In this document: positions 57,509 through 64,000 of the stretch, piece by piece
Layout: each line of letters starts with the position of its first letter
Numbering within the stretch: the first letter of the stretch is position 1
Source: CAVXEH01 sp963805305
GTDB taxonomy: Bacteria; Chloroflexota; Limnocylindria; QHBO01
DNA: 64,000 bases
NCBI GenBank assembly: GCA_963805305.1
Contig: CAWDTM010000003.1
Location: forward strand, 496,001-560,000
Direction: 5' to 3'
The notes under the pieces: model-generated
The model's input: only the letters and a program-made list of their open reading frames with translations
Database searches by the model: none
Told to the model about the DNA's origin: nothing
Program-made: the position numbers and the translations under genes

Positions 57509-58119
57509 AGGTTGAAGAAGATTCCCTCCCATGGCCAGACCCAGTTCCAACCCGGGCCCCGGAAGAAGGATCCGATGAAGGTGACGATCAGCCCGCCGAC
57601 CATGAGGCACATGAAGAAGACCCAGACCAGCTTGCGGTCGCGCGCCGCCTTGAACGGTGACCGGTCGACGAACGGGATGAGGGCGAGACCCACGAGGTAG
57701 AGGGTCGGCACCAGGACGCCGGCGACGGTCGGGTTGAAGTAGCTGAGGATTTCCTGGAGACCCAGGAAGTACCACGGCGCCTTGGCGACGTGCGGCGTGT
57801 TGCCCGCATTGGCCATCTGCTCCAGCGGCGCCTGGATGAGGAGCGAGGTGACCACGAGGAGCCCCATGATCAACCCCGCCATGAGGAACTCGGCGCGCAG
57901 CAGGTGCGGCCAGGTCAGCACGGTCTCGTCGGGCCGCTTGTCGACCCTGACCATCGATTCCTGCTTGACGTAGGCGAGCAGCCGGAAGCGCTCGGTGCCC
58001 GGTACGCCGGGCGGACCGGGGAGCTTGGGCCCGCCGCCGCGCTCGACGGCCGGCAGCTGGGGTGCCTGGGTCGGAGCGTTCTTGTCGGCGGTCGCGTTCG
58101 GCCGCTTCTCGATGGTCAT
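57505..58119 (-). CDS. Cytochrome b, C-terminal subunit (subunit IV-like)
   Basis: 204 residues. After a 50-residue proline-rich lead, three hydrophobic helices correspond to helices F-H of cytochrome b. The Qo-site PEWY motif of longer cytochromes reads APWYFLGLQEILSYF here. With the N-terminal half encoded just upstream it forms a split cytochrome b, as in b6f and some Gram-positive bc complexes. Confidence 0.9.
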   Translation of the reverse strand: MTIEKRPNATADKNAPTQAPQLPAVERGGGPKLPGPPGVPGTERFRLLAYVKQESMVRVDKRPDETVLTWPHLLRAEFLMAGLIMGLLVVTSLLIQAPLEQMANAGNTPHVAKAPWYFLGLQEILSYFNPTVAGVLVPTLYLVGLALIPFVDRSPFKAARDRKLVWVFFMCLMVGGLIVTFIGSFFRGPGWNWVWPWEGIFFNL

Positions 58120-58147
58120 AGATCTGCCATCCCAATCCTACCCCTGA

Positions 58148-58882
58148 TCACACCGGACCACTGATGCCGCCGTCCTTCCGGATCCTCCAGAAGTGGACGA
58201 TCATCAGGATCGCGGCGATGAGCGGGAACGCGATGACGTGCATCACGTAGAAGCGCAGGAGCGTGCCCTGCCCGACCTCGATCCCGCCGAGGAGGAAGAG
58301 CTGCGACTGGTGCGAGAGGAGCGGCGCGTAGGTCGCCATCTGGGAACCCACCGTGACGGCCCAGAACGCGATCTGGTCCCACGGCAGCAGGTACCCGGTG
58401 AAGCTGAGCCAGAGGGTCGAGAAGAGGAGCAGGACGCCGATGACCCAGTTGAACTCGCGCGGCGGCTTGTAGGCGCCGTGGTAGAAGACCCGGATCATGT
58501 GCAGGAAGACGGTGAGCACCATGAGGTGCGCCGCCCATCGGTGCATGTTGCGAACGAGCTCGCCGAAGGCGACCGAGTTCTCGATGGAGACGATGTCCTG
58601 GTACGCGCGGCTTACCGAGGGCACGTAGAAGAACATCAGGTACAGGCCGGTGACCGTCAGCGCCAGGAAGAGGAAGAAGCTGATCCCCCCCAGGCAGAAG
58701 GTGTACGTGTAGCGCACCGCGTGCTTCTTGACCCGCACCGGGTGCAGGTGCAGGAAGACGTTGTTCATGACCGCCAGCGCCCGGGTCCGGCTGGTGGACG
58801 GGTATGGCTGGCGGAAGAGGGAGCGCCAGATCTGCGACTCCTTCAGGCCGCGCATGAGGTCGCCCGGGCCCGGGAAGCTCAT
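58148..58882 (-). CDS. Cytochrome b, N-terminal subunit
   Basis: 244 residues with four hydrophobic helices. Two His pairs for the b haems are visible, one in RWAAH and LHMIRVFYHGAY, the other in RFYVMHV and IVHFWRIR. The Qo-side PWDQIAFW loop is conserved. It forms the menaquinol-oxidising core with the C-terminal subunit. It overlaps the GltD-like gene by 4 bp. Confidence 0.93.
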   Translation of the reverse strand: MSFPGPGDLMRGLKESQIWRSLFRQPYPSTSRTRALAVMNNVFLHLHPVRVKKHAVRYTYTFCLGGISFFLFLALTVTGLYLMFFYVPSVSRAYQDIVSIENSVAFGELVRNMHRWAAHLMVLTVFLHMIRVFYHGAYKPPREFNWVIGVLLLFSTLWLSFTGYLLPWDQIAFWAVTVGSQMATYAPLLSHQSQLFLLGGIEVGQGTLLRFYVMHVIAFPLIAAILMIVHFWRIRKDGGISGPV

Positions 58883-60876
58883 CGTCGCACCGCCACGCCG
58901 GCCTGCTGACCCATCTGCCCCAGCACGTTGTCCTTGTAGCTCTCCAACAGAACCTTCCCGTCAGGCGTGAACCGCTCCAGCTCGAGGCGGTCCATCGTGA
59001 TGCAGTTGGTTGGACACCGTTCGACGCAGAGGTTGCAGCGGATGCAGCGCTCCTCGTCGATGATCATGGCAATGCCGCGGGGCCACGACTGGAACGCGTC
59101 GATCTCGGGGTCGTCGCCGCCCACCTGCGCCTTGTCGATCATGTAGATCACGCCCTCGGGGCAGACATCGGCGCAGAGTCCGCACAGGATACAGCGCGGT
59201 CCGTCGATGTTGATGTTGTGGTTGCACTGCAGGCAGCGCGCCCCCTCCTCGATGGCGGTCCGCGTGTCGTAGCCCACCTCGACGAGGCTCGTGAAGTCGC
59301 GCCGCAGCTCCGGGGGCGCCATGGGGATGTGGTGGCGGGTGAAGGCCTCGTAGTCCTTGGGCATGTCGTGCTCCAGGGCCTGGGTGATCACCGCGCGGTT
59401 GATGACCGGCAGCTCCTCGAGTGCCTCGCCGCGCTCGCCGCGCAGCCAGCGGTCGATGGACCGGGCGGCCCGGCGGCCGCGCCCCGCGGACTCGATGATG
59501 GTCGCCGGGCCGGTGACGAAGTCGCCGCAGGCGAAGACGCCGCTCGTGCTCGTCTCGAACGTATCGGGGTTGATGGTGAGGTAGCCGCGCTTGAACGCGA
59601 ATGCGTCGCCATCGGCGCGGTTGCCGCCCGTCGACGGCGGCGGGGTCCGCCATGCCGAGACCGATCCACCCTCGACCACCGAGCGGCTGTCGGTCACCCC
59701 CAGGTGGCGGTTCAGCTGGCTGCCGTACTGCCCCAGGACGTTGTTGTCGGCGGCCTGGCTGGTGCAGGGCACGACCATGTCGCAGGGAACCACGAACTCG
59801 CTGCCGGGGATCGGCTCAGCGGATCGACGCCCGGACGCGTCAGGAGGTCCCAGGCGGGTGCGCTGGAACCGCATCCCCACCACCTTGCCGTGCTCGTCGC
59901 CCAGGACCTCCACCGGCGAGGCGAAGAACTCGAACTGCACGCCCTCGAAGCGGGTCTCGTGCTGCTCCTCCTCGTCCACGACCATCTCGTCGGGGCCACG
60001 CCGGTACAGGATGGTGGAGGTCTTGGCCCCCAGGCGCAGCGCCGTCCGCGAGGAGTCCATGGCGGTGTAGCCGCCGCCGATGACGACCACGTGGTCGCCG
60101 ACCCACTGCTCCTGCCCGAGGTTGGCTCGCTTGAGGAAGTCGACGCCATAGATCACGCCGTCGAGCTCCTCGCCGGGGACGTTCATGGCGACCGGGAACA
60201 TGCAGCCCGTGGCGACCACGACGGCGTCATGCCGCTTGCGCAGCTCGTCGAGGGTGACGTCGCGGCCGATCTCGACGTTGTAGTGGAACTCCACGCCGTG
60301 CTTGGCGACCCACGCGACGTCGAGCTCGATGACGTCGCGCGGCAGGCGGAAGGCGGGGACCCCGATCAGGGTCGTCCCGCCGCCGGAGGGAAGGGCCTCG
60401 TAGATGTGGACCTCGTGCCCGTCCGCGGCGAGGTCCTTGGCGACGGACAGGCCGGCCGGACCGGCGCCGATGACCGCGACGCTGCGGCCGGTGGGCGGGG
60501 CCACCTGCACGTTGTCCGGCATGTTGTTGCCGTAGTGCCAGTCGACGAGGAACCGTTTCATGGCCCGAATGGCGAGCGGCTTGTCGATGTCCGCGCGGCG
60601 GCAGGCCTTCTCGCACGGCGCGCTGCACACGTACCCGCAGATCGCGGCGACCGGGTTCGGGTCACGCGCGAGGATGTAGCCCTCCTCGAACCGACCCTCG
60701 GCGGCCAGCATCAGGTAGCCCCGACAGTTGGTGTTCACCGGGCAGCCTTCCTGGCACTCGATGTTGCACTGCAACCAGTCGACGCCGACCTCGGCGGTCT
60801 GGAACCGGAGCGGAATTGCGTTCTCGGAGATCAAGGGCGTCGTTTCGCTCGTACTGAGTTCCGCGCAGCGGATCAT
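58879..60876 (-). CDS. GltD-like FAD/NADPH oxidoreductase with extra ferredoxin domain, first gene of the bc operon
   Basis: 665 residues. Residues 37-51 (Cys37, 41, 45, 51) and 80-92 bind Fe-S clusters as in the glutamate synthase small subunit. VIGAGPAGLSV (135-145) binds FAD and VVVIGGGYTAMDSS binds NADPH. The C-terminal 120 residues carry two 4Fe-4S motifs (CILCGLCADVCP and CIRCNLCVERCP). It overlaps cytochrome b by 4 bp. A role in feeding electrons from NAD(P)H or ferredoxin to menaquinol or the bc complex is inferred from context; no glutamate synthase large subunit is present. Confidence 0.87.
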   Translation of the reverse strand: MIRCAELSTSETTPLISENAIPLRFQTAEVGVDWLQCNIECQEGCPVNTNCRGYLMLAAEGRFEEGYILARDPNPVAAICGYVCSAPCEKACRRADIDKPLAIRAMKRFLVDWHYGNNMPDNVQVAPPTGRSVAVIGAGPAGLSVAKDLAADGHEVHIYEALPSGGGTTLIGVPAFRLPRDVIELDVAWVAKHGVEFHYNVEIGRDVTLDELRKRHDAVVVATGCMFPVAMNVPGEELDGVIYGVDFLKRANLGQEQWVGDHVVVIGGGYTAMDSSRTALRLGAKTSTILYRRGPDEMVVDEEEQHETRFEGVQFEFFASPVEVLGDEHGKVVGMRFQRTRLGPPDASGRRSAEPIPGSEFVVPCDMVVPCTSQAADNNVLGQYGSQLNRHLGVTDSRSVVEGGSVSAWRTPPPSTGGNRADGDAFAFKRGYLTINPDTFETSTSGVFACGDFVTGPATIIESAGRGRRAARSIDRWLRGERGEALEELPVINRAVITQALEHDMPKDYEAFTRHHIPMAPPELRRDFTSLVEVGYDTRTAIEEGARCLQCNHNINIDGPRCILCGLCADVCPEGVIYMIDKAQVGGDDPEIDAFQSWPRGIAMIIDEERCIRCNLCVERCPTNCITMDRLELERFTPDGKVLLESYKDNVLGQMGQQAGVAVRR

Positions 60877-60970
60877 GAGGGCGAAGTCGCGGCGCGCTCG
60901 ATGCTACCGTCCGCGCGCTCGGCGTGTCAAAGCAAATTCCGCCCGGCCGTGTCGGCGCGTGCCCGGGCGG

Positions 60971-63055
60971 CTAGTGGAAGAAGTGCGCCTCCATGATCTT
61001 GCGGGTGATGGGGGCAGCGAAGTCGCCACCGTTCCCGAGCGGCACGGTGACGACGACGGTGGCGACCGCGATGGTCGGGTCGTTCATGGGGGCGAACGCC
61101 GGGAACCAGGCGTCCGGGTCCGGCCCGCCCGTCTCCGCCGTGCCGCTCTTTCCCGCCGCGGCGACGGGGAAGCCCAGGAAGGCGCGATGGGCGGTCCCCA
61201 GTGAAGAGGTCACCACCGCCCGCATGGTCGTGACCACGTAGTCCATCACCTCGCGACGCAGCTGGATGACGTGGTGGTACGTCGGATGGCTGTCGTACAC
61301 GACCGTGCCGTCCGGAAGCGTGGCCTTCAGGACGATCCGGGGCTGCCAGAGGATGCCCCGGTTGCCCCATGCCGCGTACGCGGTCGCCAGCTGGAGCGGT
61401 GTCCCCAGGTACGACCCCTGCCCGATCGCCAGCTGGATCTGGTCGAAGGGTCCGTACGGGGAGTACTTCCCGTTCCACCGGGTGTGGGACTCGAAGTAGG
61501 CGGCATCGGGCAGGATTCCGGCGTTCTCGGCCAGGAAGGGAATCCCCGTCGCCTCGCCGAACCCGAAGTTGTGCAGGAGGTCCGTCAGCGCGGTCTTGTC
61601 CTTCTCGTAGACCCGGATGCTGAGCGGCATGTAGGTCGTGTTGCAGCTCAGCGCCATGGTGTCGACCCAGGTGCGCAGGCCGGGGAGCGTCTCGTACATC
61701 CAGTTCTTGAAGGTGAAGCCGCTGTAGGTCCAGGTCCCCGGACAGAGCATCCGGTCGGTGGTCTTCACGGTGCCCGTCTGGAGCGCCGCGCCCAGGGTGA
61801 AGGGCTTGAAGTCCGATCCGGCCGGATACGCTCCCAGGACCGCCTTGTTCAGGACCTGCTCCGACGACGGCTTGGCCAGTCGCGCGCCGCCCAGGGTGGT
61901 CCCCAGGGTCATGGCGTTCGGGTCGAAGCGCGGCAGCGAGGCGAGGACCCAGACGTCGCCGCTCTTCGGGTCGATGGCCGCGCTTCCGACGTGTGGATAG
62001 CGGGCCATGGCAGCCTCCGCCGCCCGCTGGAGCCTGGGCTGGATGGTGATCGTGAGGTCCGCCCCCGGCGTCATGGGGGTCTGGACAAGAGCGACCGGAT
62101 CCGCCCCCGGTCGACCCGCGGACAGGGTGAAGCCGGGGGTTCCGCGCAGGAGGTCCTCCGCCCCGCGCTCGAGCCCGCTGCGACCGACCCAGTCGCCGGC
62201 CTGGTAGCCCTTCGCCGCCAGCGTCTTGAGATCCTCGGCGGTGACCTTGCCGACGTAGCCGATGGTCTGGCCGGCCAGGTACTCCTGCGGATAGACCCGC
62301 ATGCCGTCGTCGCGGGTCACGGCGAAGACCGTGCCGTCGGCGGACACGATCTTCCCGCGCGGAGCGGTCTGGCGGGTGAGCTCCAGCGCCCCATCCGTGC
62401 CGAGCTCTCCGAAGAGCGATGCGGGGCTCCATCGGACCTGCCAGTCCGTCGCGCCCTGCACCAGGATCAGGGTCCTGGACAGGGAGATGTCGCCGAGCAG
62501 GTCCGTCGTCAGCTCGATCGTGGCGGGAACCGCCATGGCCGGCACCGGTCCGGGGATGACGGGCCCGGGGCTGGCCGGCACGAAGCTCGCGGACGCGGCC
62601 GGCGGTGTCGGGGAGACCGTCGCCGCGCTGGCAGCGGCTGATCCGGATGCGGCCGCAGTCCCCGGCGCCGACGACGGCATGGGCGTCGGGGTGGGGACGA
62701 GGTCGGGCGGCACGGGCTCCGGGGGCAGTGCCGTGGGCACGGGTTCGCCGGCGGTAGCGCTCACCTTCGTGAGGCGCGCGAGGCTGGCGAGCCGGGTGTA
62801 GAGACCAACGAAGCGGTCATGCCCGTACGCGGCCTGGTCGGCGGGCGCGATGAGCTCCCACATGCGCTCCGTGTTGCCCGCCATCCAGGCCGCCAGGAAC
62901 TTGCGCGCCACGAGCCCGGCACGCTCCGGCGACGGCACCGGCGCCGGGGTCGGATACGGCGTCGGCGGCGGACCCGTTGAGCAGGCCGCCAGCAGCATCA
63001 TTCCGATGAGCAGCACGCCCGCCCGGCCCGGGATCGTCCGTGGTCGCGGGATCAT
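60971..63055 (-). CDS. Class B penicillin-binding protein with lipoprotein signal and NTF2-like domain
   Basis: 694 residues. A lipobox LAAC (Cys25) replaces the usual transmembrane start. An NTF2-like MecA-N domain (about 40-110), a low-complexity Pro/Ala/Ser linker, a dimerisation region and the transpeptidase domain follow. Catalytic motifs are present: SDFK (SxxK), SCN (SxN) and KSGT. It cross-links peptidoglycan outside the membrane. It overlaps the PIG-L gene by 4 bp. Confidence 0.92.
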   Translation of the reverse strand: MIPRPRTIPGRAGVLLIGMMLLAACSTGPPPTPYPTPAPVPSPERAGLVARKFLAAWMAGNTERMWELIAPADQAAYGHDRFVGLYTRLASLARLTKVSATAGEPVPTALPPEPVPPDLVPTPTPMPSSAPGTAAASGSAAASAATVSPTPPAASASFVPASPGPVIPGPVPAMAVPATIELTTDLLGDISLSRTLILVQGATDWQVRWSPASLFGELGTDGALELTRQTAPRGKIVSADGTVFAVTRDDGMRVYPQEYLAGQTIGYVGKVTAEDLKTLAAKGYQAGDWVGRSGLERGAEDLLRGTPGFTLSAGRPGADPVALVQTPMTPGADLTITIQPRLQRAAEAAMARYPHVGSAAIDPKSGDVWVLASLPRFDPNAMTLGTTLGGARLAKPSSEQVLNKAVLGAYPAGSDFKPFTLGAALQTGTVKTTDRMLCPGTWTYSGFTFKNWMYETLPGLRTWVDTMALSCNTTYMPLSIRVYEKDKTALTDLLHNFGFGEATGIPFLAENAGILPDAAYFESHTRWNGKYSPYGPFDQIQLAIGQGSYLGTPLQLATAYAAWGNRGILWQPRIVLKATLPDGTVVYDSHPTYHHVIQLRREVMDYVVTTMRAVVTSSLGTAHRAFLGFPVAAAGKSGTAETGGPDPDAWFPAFAPMNDPTIAVATVVVTVPLGNGGDFAAPITRKIMEAHFFH

Positions 63056-63771
63056 CGGGCCAGCATCACGCGGCGGAAGCCCTCGGCGGCGCGGTAGCCC
63101 GCGCGCTCGCCCAGCTCCTCGGACGTGCGGCGCAGCCAGCGCTCGGTGTCCGCGAAATCGCGGAACTGGCTCTCGTGGCAGCGAAGCGCGGCGATCTTGC
63201 GATCGAGGGTCGCCCCGATGTCGACGAGCTGGTTCGCCTCGTTCGTGCTCCACAGGTAGAGCTCGGCAACCTTCCATGGCTGCAGGCCCGCCTCGAGGTG
63301 CTCTCGCAGGTTCAAGGGGTCGCGGGCGGTCGGGAAGACCGCGTCAACGGTTGCCATCCCGACGGCGCGGTGATCCGGGTGGTTGACCCACTCATCGTTC
63401 ACGAACAGCACCGTCGGGTCGTGGGTCATCACGACCTCGGGCTGGACGCGGCGAATGGCGTAGGTGACACGCTCGCGAAGTTGAAGGCTGGGCTCAACCT
63501 GCCCGTCGGGCTCGTCGAGGAAGTCGACCCCCTCGACGCCCAGCTCGGCGCCGGCGCGTCGCTGCTCGGCCTCGCGCAGGATGCCTAGCTCCCGGGGATC
63601 CACGGAGGGATCGTCGCTGCCCTTGTCGCCGCGGGTGACGAGCAGGTATCGGACCCGGGCACCCTCGTCGATCCAGCGCGCGACCGTCCCCGCGGCCCCG
63701 AACTCGATGTCGTCGGGATGCGCCGCGACGACCAGCACGCGTTCAGGGGTGGGGAGTCGATCGGTCGGCAT
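63052..63771 (-). CDS. PIG-L family N-acetylglucosaminyl deacetylase
   Basis: 239 residues of the LmbE/PIG-L fold. The zinc motif AHPDD (17-21) and the second-site NHPDHRAVG are present. The family removes acetyl from GlcNAc-containing compounds, as in mycothiol or bacillithiol synthesis (MshB/BshB), or deacetylates other small molecules. The substrate is not shown by context. It is translationally coupled to the penicillin-binding protein. Confidence 0.92.
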   Translation of the reverse strand: MPTDRLPTPERVLVVAAHPDDIEFGAAGTVARWIDEGARVRYLLVTRGDKGSDDPSVDPRELGILREAEQRRAGAELGVEGVDFLDEPDGQVEPSLQLRERVTYAIRRVQPEVVMTHDPTVLFVNDEWVNHPDHRAVGMATVDAVFPTARDPLNLREHLEAGLQPWKVAELYLWSTNEANQLVDIGATLDRKIAALRCHESQFRDFADTERWLRRTSEELGERAGYRAAEGFRRVMLAR

Positions 63772-63860
63772 CGGGTATCCGTGGATCTTCTTCGCGGGTC
63801 CGGAGCAGCGAAACGGGCGAGGCGGGCGGGGCCATCCTAGCAGCAGCCGGGTCGGTGCTC

Positions 63861-64000
63861 TCAGGCCGGCATCGCCGCCGGCTCGGTCGGTGACGGAACC
63901 GGCCCGGGTGGCACAGTGCGCGAGCGCAGGCGGACGAGCCGATCCCGTGGCACCACGAGCTCATCCGCAGCCCACGTCGCCACCGCATCGTCGTGGCTGA
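63861..64000 (-). CDS. C-terminal end of a gene that continues beyond the window
   Basis: An open frame enters from the right edge and stops at 63861. The 46 complete codons read with SHDDAVATWAADELVVPRDR and a Pro-rich tail (PPGPVPSPTEPAAMPA). Too short for identification. It lies 90 bp before the PIG-L gene on the same strand. Confidence 0.45.
   Translation of the reverse strand, partial: SHDDAVATWAADELVVPRDRLVRLRSRTVPPGPVPSPTEPAAMPA

Noticed and set aside
58879..60876. Calling the first gene of the bc operon a glutamate synthase small subunit
   Set aside because: No large subunit is present, an extra C-terminal ferredoxin domain is fused and the gene overlaps cytochrome b, so the name would mislead.

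Overview
The window is about 64 kb of very GC-rich bacterial chromosome with short intergenic gaps. Many neighbouring genes overlap by ATGA or TGATG. The gene content points to a Chloroflexota-like bacterium, perhaps close to the Limnocylindria or a related uncultivated lineage. Supporting features are a menaquinol-cytochrome c reductase with split cytochrome b, anti-sigma proteins with beta-propeller or Rieske outer domains, a CarH/LitR-type B12 photoreceptor, a RegX3/PhoR-like phosphate system and a GerW-type protein. The taxonomy is an inference from gene content only. Typical -10 boxes are visible (TATACT, TATCAT, TATTCT), and some promoters look leaderless.

Layout. 1-4.0 kb: two GalT/HIT-fold proteins, then an ECF sigma factor with its zinc-finger anti-sigma factor. 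4.0-9.4 kb: a pyrimidine operon, pyrR-pyrB-pyrC-(three unknown genes)-pyrE. Its leader carries a likely PyrR-binding hairpin and a 14-codon leader ORF. 9.4-13.6 kb (minus): a SnoaL-like protein, a methyltransferase, NnrE, a c-type cytochrome and a cbb3-type oxidase subunit I homologue that lacks the metal-ligand histidines. 13.8-17.8 kb (minus): initiator tRNA, GerW-like protein, a hydrolase/cyclase fusion, saccharopine dehydrogenase and an ECF sigma factor. 17.9-23.4 kb: CarH-like regulator, DMT transporter, proline dehydrogenase, secreted 5'-nucleotidase and ferredoxin.

23.7-26.5 kb is an island of about 2.66 kb in a tRNA-Lys gene, bounded by a 38-bp exact direct repeat. It carries an ECF sigma/anti-sigma pair and an HTH/possible toxin pair, and no integrase is visible. 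26.6-30.1 kb: membrane proteins and a GH15 glucoamylase-like enzyme.

30.1-45.5 kb is a phosphate and polyphosphate region. It holds DUF47-Pit, TSUP-DUF1634, a Nudix/phosphohistidine phosphatase fusion, CYTH-CHAD, a frameshifted ppk1 and pstSCAB-phoU with a response regulator and sensor kinase. Between ppk1 and pstS there are 11-bp phased GTT repeats resembling pho boxes. 45.6-48.3 kb: a MarR regulator with a perfect 13-bp palindrome operator, a free methionine sulfoxide reductase, and an ECF sigma factor cotranslated with an anti-sigma-like/Tat/Rieske fusion. 48.3-55.0 kb: small membrane protein, transketolase, aminotransferase, ErpA-type protein, GbsR-like regulator and class II aldolase. 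55.1-60.9 kb (minus): a bc-type respiratory operon headed by a GltD-like flavo/iron-sulfur oxidoreductase. 61-64 kb (minus): a penicillin-binding lipoprotein, a PIG-L deacetylase and the C-terminus of one more gene.

The strongest leads are the ligand-less oxidase subunit, the ECF/Rieske-anti-sigma redox switch, the tRNA-Lys island with its operator-controlled two-gene cassette, and the oxidoreductase-coupled bc operon.
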